NCBI GenBank assembly: GCA_040403075.1
Contig: JBBALJ010000001.1
Span: 1 to 64,000, forward strand
DNA length: 64,000 nucleotides
DNA from: RGVD01 sp040403075
GTDB lineage: Bacteria; Bacteroidota; Bacteroidia; UKL13-3
Direction: 5' to 3'
Shown: positions 10,219-18,207 of the stretch, in pieces
Layout of the letters: each line of letters starts with the position of its first letter
Numbering within the stretch: the first letter of the stretch is position 1
Notes under the pieces: generated by a model
Database searches by the model: none
What the model saw: only the letters and a program-made list of their open reading frames with translations
Told to the model about the DNA's origin: nothing
Made by a program: the position numbers and the translations under genes

Positions 10219-11652
10219 CTAATTTGAATAAAAAGAAAACACTCCTCTTCCACCATTAGGAAAAATTCCGTCAATAACAATTTGTCCTCTCACTTTTTCC
10301 AAATCTTTGATAAGGTCATCAGGTTTTTCATATTCTTTTTTATTTAAGCTAATGATGATAAAACCATCACTTAGTCCCATACCAGCCATTCTACCTTGAC
10401 GAAGATTGCTTATTCTAATACCATTTTTGATGCCTAATTTATCCTTCTCTATTTTAGTAACCGCTTGAAAATCAGCTCCTAGAATTTCGCTACTTACTGT
10501 ACCTTTGCGCATGATGGCAGTAGTACCTTCCCTATTCAATAAGCTTACTGCAAACTCCATTTCTTTACCATTTCTAACAATAGTCATTTTTGCTTTTTCA
10601 CCTGGACGCAAATATTCAATATGTTCATCAAAAATGGATTTGCTATCAATATCTCGTCCATTAACTTTAATGATTATATCACCTGCTCTTAGCCCAGCAT
10701 TATCTGCTGGTCCTTCAGCCAATACTGAAGATACATATACTCCAAGGTTATTGTTAATATTTAGCTTTTTTGCCAAATCGGCATCAATGTCTTTTACATC
10801 CATGCCCGTGAAGCCTCTTTGAACTTCCTTGAATTCAATCAAGTCTTTAACAATTTTAGAAACAATATTTACAGGAATTGCAAACCCATATCCATTATAA
10901 CTCCCTGTATTGGATGCAATGGCAGTATTAATTCCAATCAATTTACCATTTAAATCAACCAATGCACCACCGCTATTTCCTGGATTAATGGCCGCATCAG
11001 TTTGTATAAATGATTCTATTGGGAATTGATTATTCACAATATTGATATTCCTTCCTTTAGCACTCACAATACCGGCAGTAACAGTAGAAGTCAGGTTGAA
11101 AGGATTACCAACAGCAATTACCCATTCTCCAATTTCAACATTATCTGAATTTCCTAATGTTAAATGGGGTAAGTTAGAACCCTCTATTTTCAACAATGCC
11201 AAATCCGTTGAGGGATCTGTTCCAATAATCTTAGCTTTGTAAGATTGCTTTTGATTGTTTGTAATAACCTCTATCACATCTGCATCTTTTACTACATGAT
11301 TATTTGTTACTATATAACCATCATCAGTCAGAATAACACCACTTCCACTACTAGCAACAGGTCCTCTCCTACCAAAAAAATCCATGTTGTTCCAAAAATC
11401 AAAAAATGGGTCAACATAGTTCCTTTGGTTACTTAAAGTTTTAATAAACACAACAGCTGGTGTTGCATCTTTAGATGCTTTTACAAAACTGCTGCTTTCA
11501 AGCATTGTCGATTTATAGTGCGCTGAACTAATCTTATTTTGAGAGTCGGCACTAACTTGGTACAAAATGGTATTTGGCTTTAATTTAGAAAAAACAAAAG
11601 CACCTGCAATACCACTGATAAAACTAACAGCTATTATAGTCCACTTTTTCAT
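10219..11652 (-). CDS. degQ: Periplasmic Do/HtrA-type serine protease
   Basis: This 477-residue trypsin-fold protease has an N-terminal membrane or signal segment (about 5-22). The catalytic triad is His119 (TNNHVV), Asp150 (STDLALLKI) and Ser227 (GNSGGAL). A PDZ domain follows (about 275-365), then a second, more divergent PDZ-like region to the C-terminus. Such proteins degrade or chaperone misfolded envelope proteins in the periplasm. The gene follows the DUF1573 gene by 23 bases, so the two probably form an operon. DegP and DegQ cannot be told apart from sequence alone. Confidence 0.93.
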   Translation of the reverse strand: MKKWTIIAVSFISGIAGAFVFSKLKPNTILYQVSADSQNKISSAHYKSTMLESSSFVKASKDATPAVVFIKTLSNQRNYVDPFFDFWNNMDFFGRRGPVASSGSGVILTDDGYIVTNNHVVKDADVIEVITNNQKQSYKAKIIGTDPSTDLALLKIEGSNLPHLTLGNSDNVEIGEWVIAVGNPFNLTSTVTAGIVSAKGRNINIVNNQFPIESFIQTDAAINPGNSGGALVDLNGKLIGINTAIASNTGSYNGYGFAIPVNIVSKIVKDLIEFKEVQRGFTGMDVKDIDADLAKKLNINNNLGVYVSSVLAEGPADNAGLRAGDIIIKVNGRDIDSKSIFDEHIEYLRPGEKAKMTIVRNGKEMEFAVSLLNREGTTAIMRKGTVSSEILGADFQAVTKIEKDKLGIKNGIRISNLRQGRMAGMGLSDGFIIISLNKKEYEKPDDLIKDLEKVRGQIVIDGIFPNGGRGVFSFYSN

Positions 11653-11675
11653 AAATATATAAAATATTAAAATAA

Positions 11676-12761
11676 TTATTCCGCAGGGAGTACGTATGAT
11701 TTGATAGTTAGAATGAAATTGCTATTTTTAGGGTCATTCGAAATAATATTAATGAATCTTTCATCTACACCTATATATTTTCTTGGTGAATATTTTACTG
11801 TGATTGAAGCAACATCTCCATTTTTAACATTCATCTTATCTGATACAACCTCAATACATTCACATTGATTAACTAATTTATGAATTATCAAATCTGACTT
11901 TCCTTTGTTTGTTAATTTAAAAATGACAGTCTTCGTGTCTTCATCAGAAACTGTACCAAATTGTTCCTCTGTTTTATCAAATGACAATATAGGAGCCTTT
12001 CTAAGTTGTTTTGGTGTCAATTTTGAAAAATCTTCCTCAACAACTGACAATAGAGAAAACGTTTTGAGTGCCAAGGTATCATCATTTGTTAGTATTTTTA
12101 TTTCATGAAGATTCTCGCCAAAAACAGTAGGTCTAATTGGAGTGTATATACAATTCAATATCAACTCCTCCTCTGTTCCAATTGTAGTGGATTCATAAGT
12201 GATTTTTATGTTAGAAGCATTGAAAATCTTTTTAATCAATACTGGTTTATTTCCAATATTTGCAAGAGGTATTTCAAATTTATAACTACTATTTTCCTTT
12301 ATATTTCCAATTTCAATTTTGTTGGTAACAATAGCCAAATTACCATATTGTAGCTTATATTTACTTCTTTGCCATTTGTTTGAAATCACCTCTCCTTTCA
12401 TGGTAAGAGTAAAAACAGATGGATTGGAGTTAGTTTTTACTGTCACATATTTTGAATTAGGACCTAATTTTCCTTTAGGGTCAAATTTCACTTTTACAAA
12501 TCCTGATTTGCCAGGCAAAATAGATTGAGTGGACCATTCAGCTACAGTGCATCCGCAGCTCGGTAAAACCTCTGTTATTTTAACAGGTTCATCACCGACA
12601 TTTATAAACTTATACATATGCCCAACAATGCCTTGCTCCATAATAATTTTGCCCCAAATCCAATTTTCATCTTCCCATTGAATTTTAGGACCTAATTTAT
12701 ACTGAGAAAAACCTGAAATCGAAATCAGTATTAATAAAAAACAAAATTTTATTTTTTTCAT
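11676..12761 (-). CDS. DUF1573 domain protein, secreted, two domains
   Basis: This 361-residue protein has a signal peptide ending GFSQ (1-20). The mature part carries a DUF1573 (Hydin/ASPM-like immunoglobulin) domain around residues 25-130, with the diagnostic GDEPVKITEVLPSCGC; the Cys69-x-Cys71 pair is conserved in the family. A related domain occupies about 265-360 (FGTVSDEDTK, then NQCECIEV). DUF1573 proteins are very common in Bacteroidota, and their function is not established; a periplasmic or surface structural role is usually assumed. It lies immediately upstream of the HtrA-type protease. Confidence 0.85.
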   Translation of the reverse strand: MKKIKFCFLLILISISGFSQYKLGPKIQWEDENWIWGKIIMEQGIVGHMYKFINVGDEPVKITEVLPSCGCTVAEWSTQSILPGKSGFVKVKFDPKGKLGPNSKYVTVKTNSNPSVFTLTMKGEVISNKWQRSKYKLQYGNLAIVTNKIEIGNIKENSSYKFEIPLANIGNKPVLIKKIFNASNIKITYESTTIGTEEELILNCIYTPIRPTVFGENLHEIKILTNDDTLALKTFSLLSVVEEDFSKLTPKQLRKAPILSFDKTEEQFGTVSDEDTKTVIFKLTNKGKSDLIIHKLVNQCECIEVVSDKMNVKNGDVASITVKYSPRKYIGVDERFINIISNDPKNSNFILTIKSYVLPAE

Positions 12762-12780
12762 ATTTGATAAGATGTATAAA

Positions 12781-12788
12781 CAAAGATA
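12781..12788 (-). promoter_or_regulatory. Candidate -7 box (TATCTTTG) for the DUF1573-protease operon
   Basis: The minus strand reads TATCTTTG, a perfect TAnnTTTG match, 20 bases upstream of the ATG at 12761. No matching TTG was seen at -33. Confidence 0.4.
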
Positions 12789-12831
12789 TTAGTTGCAATA
12801 ATATAAATATATACCTACAGAAAAAGTAAAA

Positions 12832-14244
12832 CTAGTGTTTAATAAACTTTAGTATTTGGAAATGTTCATCGGTTTGCAAAATAACAAAATAAACACCCAT
12901 GTTTAAGGAAGATACATCTATAGATTTCTCGTTAAGATTACCATCTATTTTAATTGTAACAAATTCTCCTAATGAACTGCATATTTTAATATCCAAATTA
13001 TTCATTGGAATATCATCAAAATTTAAATTTATACTATGGCTTGCAGGATTTGGATGGAGTATGACTTTATTTTTAAAAAAAACACTATGATTATCAATTC
13101 CAGTAATGGTTGAATCGGGTTTCAAAACAAAAATACCATTCATTCTATCACTGGCAATAATATTACCTGAAGGCAGAAAAGGATAAACGCCCCAACACCC
13201 TTCATAGGTTGGATTAAATATGGTGTCGTTTTGTGGGTAAGTATCATAAAAGGCAGCTACACGGGGATTAATTGGATCGCTTGCATCCCATATATATACA
13301 CCATCCTGATAACTAGATTGATAAATATATTTATTTACCCAAAAACAATTATGAGGAGTAGCCTTTGGGTGAGAATTAAATAAGCTTAATAATTTGGGAT
13401 TACGAAAATCACTTATTTCAAATATTTTAGCAGCAAGACCTGTTGGAACTTCATCATTGACTACTATATATTTCCCTGTTTTATCCAACCAAGAAGTATG
13501 GTTATAACCTGCTTGAGCGTAATTGGTTATAACACCTAATAGTTTTTGTTGGATCAAGTTTGTCAAATCATAAATAAACAAACCCTGATATTCAGCGGAA
13601 CAATAAGCAGTATCATTTCTTGTAAAAACCTCATGAACATTATTAAAAACAGGTTGACCATTAATATTTTTTGGAACATCTAGCCTTCCTAAAAAATATG
13701 GGATTTCTGGATTTTCAAGTGATAATACATCCATTGCGCTGCTAAAAGTGGCAGGTCTACCAAATTTATTAGAACACATGTATAATCGTTTACTTGCCGA
13801 TTCGATATGCATACTATGTGTATTCATGCCAAGGGTATCACTTTCAAAAACCTTATGTACAGAATCAGGCAGATATTGTAAATCAAAAACTTGAAGTGCG
13901 GCATAACCTTGATCAGCTACACAATAGGCATAATGACCATATGTCTCGTAATCACGATTTATTGCACCTTTAGCCTTTCCATCTTCAACATCAACTAGGG
14001 TAATTTGTTTAGGTATTGTTATATCAAAAAAATATATAGAATCACCAGTACCAGCAATCGCATATTCGCGATTTTTTATACTATCGTGCCAACCAGTAAT
14101 ATCATTCCAAATACTTCCAAGCCCATCTACTTTGGATAAATTTGGGTTATTCCAATTACTAAGTAAATTGATATGAAGACTATTCTGAGAGCGTAAGTTG
14201 CTTAGATTAAATAATATTATTAATATTATTAATTGCACCCTCAT
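12832..14244 (-). CDS. Choice-of-anchor B / LVIVD-type protein with T9SS C-terminal sorting domain
   Basis: This 470-residue secreted protein starts with a short signal peptide (MRVQLIILIILFNLSNLRSQ). Residues about 25-370 form the choice-of-anchor B region with LVIVD-like beta-propeller repeats (for example IYFFDITIPKQITLVDV and LQVFDLQYLPD). The last 75 residues form a T9SS type A sorting domain: the HPNPAS motif, then LGEFV, and finally GVYFVILQTDEHFQILKFIKH-like strands ending in a basic tail. This domain sends the protein through the outer membrane by type IX secretion and is then removed. The substrate or ligand is unknown. It follows the small membrane protein gene by 22 bases. Confidence 0.88.
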   Translation of the reverse strand: MRVQLIILIILFNLSNLRSQNSLHINLLSNWNNPNLSKVDGLGSIWNDITGWHDSIKNREYAIAGTGDSIYFFDITIPKQITLVDVEDGKAKGAINRDYETYGHYAYCVADQGYAALQVFDLQYLPDSVHKVFESDTLGMNTHSMHIESASKRLYMCSNKFGRPATFSSAMDVLSLENPEIPYFLGRLDVPKNINGQPVFNNVHEVFTRNDTAYCSAEYQGLFIYDLTNLIQQKLLGVITNYAQAGYNHTSWLDKTGKYIVVNDEVPTGLAAKIFEISDFRNPKLLSLFNSHPKATPHNCFWVNKYIYQSSYQDGVYIWDASDPINPRVAAFYDTYPQNDTIFNPTYEGCWGVYPFLPSGNIIASDRMNGIFVLKPDSTITGIDNHSVFFKNKVILHPNPASHSINLNFDDIPMNNLDIKICSSLGEFVTIKIDGNLNEKSIDVSSLNMGVYFVILQTDEHFQILKFIKH

Positions 14245-14266
14245 ATATTATTGTCAAAAGTTATGA

Positions 14267-14851
14267 TTAATTGTAGTAAGAAAACTTGCCATTCTTTGGA
14301 GTAAGAAGAACAAATAGACAAAGAAAGAAACTAACAATAAAGGGAACGATACAATTAATAATAAAAAGTAAACTCTCTCCCTCTTGAAGCAAGGTATTAA
14401 ACTCTTCAATGAAGTATATTGTGACCACCAAAACAAAAGACAAAATTGTAGTTGGAATTCTAATACGAGACCTCAGATTTAATTGAGTAAAAAATAAATA
14501 AATAAAACACAATGCAATAGGGGTCAACAATAGGATTAAATATATACTAAATTTACTGTATTTCAGGTCATTTTTCAATAATTCCATTTGAGATGTTACA
14601 ACAATTTCAGTTGATTTAATTCTATGAGTTGCATTATACCTTTCTAAAGCTGACGCTTGATAAGACATCTCCTCTTCAATTCGATTCATTGTTGAATACC
14701 TCATATACACTATTGAAGAAATTAGTGTGGTGATAAAGTAAGTACAATATAAAATAAAGGTTACCCCAAAGAAAATAAGAATTTCTTTAAGTATTATGTA
14801 CCAATTACTCTCAATCTCTATAACATCATCATTTATATTCTTGTTATCCAA
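14267..14851 (-). CDS. Hypothetical inner-membrane protein, four predicted helices
   Basis: I do not recognise this 194-residue protein. A charged N-terminus (about 1-18, rich in D, N and E) precedes four hydrophobic segments at roughly 20-47, 101-124, 131-150 and 160-182. Between the first and second helices lies a soluble, Glu- and Arg-rich stretch (about 50-95) that could form a coiled coil. It lies directly upstream of the choice-of-anchor B gene on the same strand and probably shares its transcript. No catalytic motif is visible. Confidence 0.7.
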   Translation of the reverse strand: MDNKNINDDVIEIESNWYIILKEILIFFGVTFILYCTYFITTLISSIVYMRYSTMNRIEEEMSYQASALERYNATHRIKSTEIVVTSQMELLKNDLKYSKFSIYLILLLTPIALCFIYLFFTQLNLRSRIRIPTTILSFVLVVTIYFIEEFNTLLQEGESLLFIINCIVPFIVSFFLCLFVLLTPKNGKFSYYN

Positions 14852-14886
14852 AAAAAATATTTCTCGTTTTTACTTATCTAATGTCC

Positions 14887-14894
14887 CAAAATTA
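14887..14894 (-). promoter_or_regulatory. Candidate -7 box (TAATTTTG) for the membrane protein and T9SS cargo operon
   Basis: The minus strand reads TAATTTTG, a perfect TAnnTTTG match, 36 bases upstream of the start at 14851. The -33 region is not convincing. The remainder of 14895-15034 is AT-rich sequence in which I see no gene. Confidence 0.38.
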
Positions 14895-15034
14895 ATTTAT
14901 TTTATGAAAAAAAACAGATTGAATTTAACATTATGAAATTAATTTTATATTCAACTAATTATTAGCACTATCCATTTTATTAGAATTATACTGAATTGCA
15001 ACATGGATTATCTAAAACTAAAAAACAGTAGAGC

Positions 15035-15070
15035 AAAAAAAAAGACATGTTTAACACATGCCTTTTTTTT
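15035..15070 (-). terminator. Rho-independent terminator downstream of the cold-shock gene
   Basis: On the minus strand an 8-bp stem (AGGCATGT pairing with ACATGTCT, one G-U pair) encloses a five-base GTTAA loop. A run of nine T follows immediately. It lies about 20 bases past the stop of the cold-shock gene. Confidence 0.8.
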
Positions 15071-15086
15071 ACTTGAATTTAATGAT

Positions 15087-15281
15087 TTATTTTACGGTTT
15101 GTACGTTTATTGCATTAATTCCTTTTTGACCTCTTTCAGTTTCAAACTGTACTTTGTCGTTTTCTCTAATACGATCGATTAGACCTGATGAATGTACGAA
15201 AATGTCTTCACGACCTTCATTAGGAGTGATAAATCCAAAGCCTTTTGTTTCGTTAAAAAACTTTACTGTTCCTTCTTGCAT
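15087..15281 (-). CDS. cspA: Cold-shock domain protein (CspA family)
   Basis: This is a single 64-residue cold-shock domain, the full family length. The RNA-binding motifs RNP1 (KGFGFI, residues 13-18) and RNP2 (DIFVH, 26-30) are intact. Such proteins bind single-stranded RNA or DNA and act as RNA chaperones in the cytoplasm. The gene stands alone with its own terminator. The exact paralogue (CspA, CspC and so on) cannot be assigned without a genome-wide comparison. Confidence 0.93.
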   Translation of the reverse strand: MQEGTVKFFNETKGFGFITPNEGREDIFVHSSGLIDRIRENDKVQFETERGQKGINAINVQTVK

Positions 15282-15346
15282 TATGTTATTTATTTAATTT
15301 GAGGCTGCAAGATATGTAATTAATTGACAAACAAGTTTTTTATTAT

Positions 15347-16060
15347 TTACAAAGTGATGTATTCACCATTCATCCTAGGTAAAACGGGGCATATATTTTT
15401 TTGTAAACAGAATTCTACATCATCTGTTTGTGAATTCAACAAGGTAAATCTCTTGGCATGCGAGGATTTCTTTACTATGCTGAGTAAATCATTTTGGTTA
15501 TTTACATACAGGTCCTCAGCGCTAATTGCAGCATCACAATCTATTTCATATCCATCCTTAATTGCTAATACAACAGCACCTGCAAATAGTGTATCTTCAA
15601 TGTTATACTTATCCTTCCACCCTGAACACAATAAAATGATTGACTTATCCTGCTCTAATAGCCAATTGGAGAGTATCTCAATATTCAGAAACGACCCAAT
15701 TACAATTTCGCTAGCCTCCATTTTTTGAGAAAGTTTGATTGCCTTGGTGCCATTGGTGGTTGTAAAGGCTATACTTTTACCAATCAATAAAGGATTTTGA
15801 TACTCGAAAGGTGAATTCCCCATATCAAATCCCTCAACCTTCATAGCGTTTCTCTCAGCAGAAATGATAAAATCAAAATCCTTGAAAATTTTACACTCTT
15901 CAGGGGAACTTGAAGGTAAAATTCGTTTCACCCCTGTTTGAAAAGCCACACACATGGTGCTTGTTGCTCTAAGAATATCTATAATTACAACAATTTTGCC
16001 TTTTACATCATACAAGGGCAATAAAGCAGGTGTATAAACAACTTCTATCGATTTCATCAA
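15347..16060 (-). CDS. comB: 2-phosphosulfolactate phosphatase family protein (ComB-like)
   Basis: This 237-residue protein matches the ComB family, with the signature IDILRATST (residues 27-35) near the N-terminus and a later TTNGTKAI segment. Characterised ComB enzymes hydrolyse 2-phosphosulfolactate to sulfolactate using Mg2+. In Bacteroidota the physiological substrate is not established, so the specific reaction here is carried over from the family. Two adjacent ATGs (16060 and 16057) are possible starts. It is the last gene of the deoC-SPOR-FAH-comB run, 12 bases after the FAH-family gene. Confidence 0.85.
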   Translation of the reverse strand: MMKSIEVVYTPALLPLYDVKGKIVVIIDILRATSTMCVAFQTGVKRILPSSSPEECKIFKDFDFIISAERNAMKVEGFDMGNSPFEYQNPLLIGKSIAFTTTNGTKAIKLSQKMEASEIVIGSFLNIEILSNWLLEQDKSIILLCSGWKDKYNIEDTLFAGAVVLAIKDGYEIDCDAAISAEDLYVNNQNDLLSIVKKSSHAKRFTLLNSQTDDVEFCLQKNICPVLPRMNGEYITL

Positions 16061-16072
16061 TTTTGTATTGTT

Positions 16073-17077
16073 TTACATTTTTTTCAAAGCCAATATTGAA
16101 AAATCGCTGTTTTCTTTTTTTATGGTATTGCTTAAATGTCCCAAACCTGTTATTTCCATTTCAACCACATCTCCATTTTGAAGCCATTGCGGTGTGTAGT
16201 TTGGATCATTTAACAATCCGGTACCATTCAGTTCTAAAAAGCATCCTGTTCCTACGGTACCACTACCTATTACATCACCAGGTAATATATCTGCGCCATA
16301 AGCGCATCTTTCAACTATTTCAGCAAATGTCCAATCCATATCACCCATATTACCCTCACTTACAATTTTTCCATTTACCCAACATTTCATGCTAAGGTTG
16401 TATGCATTTCCAACATGTCCTTTTTTAGGATCTATTTTATATGGTTCAAGTTCGTCAGGTGTTACAAAGTATGGACCAATAACTGTTGAGAAATCTTTGC
16501 CTTTTGCAGGCCCTAGATTCAGCAACATTTCTTCCATTTGCAGGGTTCTTGCGCTCATATCATTCATTATCATATAACCTGCTATGTACTTATCAGCATC
16601 CGCAGCTTTTACATTTCTACCTTTTTTACCAATAACAATTGAAGCCTCCAATTCAAAATCCAATTTTTGAAAATGATCTGGCATACACATGATATCACCT
16701 GGGCCTTGAACTGCATTGTGGTTTGTGAAATAAACAATTGGATATTGATCAAACTCCGCAATCATTTCTACTTTCCTATTCCTTCTTGCAGCAGCCACAT
16801 GTTGTCTAAAAGCATAGCCGTCTCTGCAAGAAGTTGGCTGAGGAACAGGGGCTTCAAGCACTACATCTTTTTCTAGTACAAATGATTTATTCACCTTGCC
16901 TAATTTAATTTGTTCGTCCCATTTCTTTGCCTTTTCCATCATGCTTTCTCCAGCAAATAAAAACTTACGCATTTTATCTGGGAAGGATGAATCTAATTCT
17001 TTAAGAGAATAAATTTTACCCTCATGTATAATACCTAGTTGGCTTGATTTGTTATGTATATAACTTACTAATTTCAT
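16073..17077 (-). CDS. Fumarylacetoacetate hydrolase (FAH) family protein
   Basis: This 334-residue protein belongs to the FAH superfamily. The metal-binding acidic cluster LDFELEASIVIG (Asp140, Glu142, Glu144) is followed by the MNDMSAR segment and GDVIGSGTVGTGC. Members cleave or hydrate 2-oxo-acid compounds with a divalent metal; true fumarylacetoacetase acts in tyrosine breakdown. No other tyrosine-degradation gene is nearby, so I keep the broad family name. It lies between the SPOR gene (12 bases) and comB (12 bases). Confidence 0.85.
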   Translation of the reverse strand: MKLVSYIHNKSSQLGIIHEGKIYSLKELDSSFPDKMRKFLFAGESMMEKAKKWDEQIKLGKVNKSFVLEKDVVLEAPVPQPTSCRDGYAFRQHVAAARRNRKVEMIAEFDQYPIVYFTNHNAVQGPGDIMCMPDHFQKLDFELEASIVIGKKGRNVKAADADKYIAGYMIMNDMSARTLQMEEMLLNLGPAKGKDFSTVIGPYFVTPDELEPYKIDPKKGHVGNAYNLSMKCWVNGKIVSEGNMGDMDWTFAEIVERCAYGADILPGDVIGSGTVGTGCFLELNGTGLLNDPNYTPQWLQNGDVVEMEITGLGHLSNTIKKENSDFSILALKKM

Positions 17078-17089
17078 CTTAAAAAAGTT

Positions 17090-17485
17090 TTAATTGAGTT
17101 TAGGTAGATTGATTTTATCTGGAATAATTATGACTTGTCCAAAGTCATCTTGTAATTTATAAAAAATATTTTGTGCTTCTATCTTAGTTCGATAATCTCC
17201 AACGCGTAGCTTGAAATATGGTTGCTGATAAATTAAATAGGCAGGTGTTTCAGGGTACAGCTTTAAAAATTTCGTTTTTAATGCATTTGCATTATTCCTT
17301 TCCGAACCAGAAAACAATTGAATTCTATATCCATCTATTATGTTGGCTATTTTATTTTTATCAATATTTTTCTGGATGGCAGTATCTAAGTATGCATCAT
17401 TGTTTACTGTTAACTTAGCTTTTTGAGCAAAGGAGTTAATGGTAATCAAAGTCATAATCGAAATAAAAACAAGTAACTTATTCAT
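17090..17485 (-). CDS. SPOR-domain secreted protein
   Basis: This 131-residue protein has a signal peptide (1-20, ending NSFA before QKAK). A single SPOR domain occupies residues about 50-125, seen from DGYRIQLFSGS at its start and PYFKLRVGDYRT at its core. SPOR domains bind septal peptidoglycan lacking stem peptides, so a periplasmic cell-wall role is likely. It starts 17 bases after deoC ends and is probably co-transcribed with it. Confidence 0.85.
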   Translation of the reverse strand: MNKLLVFISIMTLITINSFAQKAKLTVNNDAYLDTAIQKNIDKNKIANIIDGYRIQLFSGSERNNANALKTKFLKLYPETPAYLIYQQPYFKLRVGDYRTKIEAQNIFYKLQDDFGQVIIIPDKINLPKLN

Positions 17486-17502
17486 AGCTTTAATTTTATA
17501 GC

Positions 17503-18150
17503 TTATTCTGATACCATTTTCACACTTGCTGATGCCCCGATTCTGTCAGCTCCGGCTGCTATTAACTTCTCTGCAAATGCAGCATCTCTTATACCTCCTG
17601 CAGCTTTAATTTTAACTTTAGCTGGTAATGTTTTTCTCATTAGTTCAACTGCTTCAACTGTGGCACCGCTGCTAGCGAATCCAGTGGAAGTTTTCACAAA
17701 GTCTGCTTCGCAATTTGCGCATATTTTGCATGCTTGAATAATTTCTTCATCGCTTAAATATGCAGTTTCAATTATCACTTTCACTTGCTTGTTTTGCAAA
17801 TGACAAGCTGTAGTTACAGATTGAATATCATTTTGAACAGATACAATATCTCCACTTTTAAATGCTGCAATATTCATTACCATATCCACTTCATGAGCAC
17901 CCGAAGTAATTGCCTTCTTTGTCTCCTCAACCTTAGATGAAACTGAGTTATAACCTAATGGGAAACCTATAACCGTTATTATTTTAACATCTGCTTTTTT
18001 GATGGCTTTCTTAGCTAATTGTACATAAAATGGAGGCACACAAACGCCATAAAACTTATGCTCTACAGCCTCATTGCACAAAGATATTATTTCCTCTTCA
18101 GTACAATTAGGTTTGAGCATGGTATGCTCGATGTATTTATTTAATTCCAT
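17503..18150 (-). CDS. deoC: Deoxyribose-phosphate aldolase
   Basis: This 215-residue TIM-barrel aldolase splits 2-deoxyribose-5-phosphate into glyceraldehyde-3-phosphate and acetaldehyde during deoxynucleoside catabolism. The Schiff-base lysine is Lys153 in FVKTSTGF. The helper residues Asp89 (HEVDMVMN) and Lys182 (KIKAAGGIR) are present. The length is typical of the short bacterial class. It appears to be the first gene of a four-gene run ending with comB; the upstream gap contains only a 7-of-8 match to the -7 box. Confidence 0.95.
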   Translation of the reverse strand: MELNKYIEHTMLKPNCTEEEIISLCNEAVEHKFYGVCVPPFYVQLAKKAIKKADVKIITVIGFPLGYNSVSSKVEETKKAITSGAHEVDMVMNIAAFKSGDIVSVQNDIQSVTTACHLQNKQVKVIIETAYLSDEEIIQACKICANCEADFVKTSTGFASSGATVEAVELMRKTLPAKVKIKAAGGIRDAAFAEKLIAAGADRIGASASVKMVSE

Positions 18151-18207
18151 TTTTAATTCTTAATTGACATGAAATGTTACACAAATATTCTAATGAATTT
18201 AAATTAA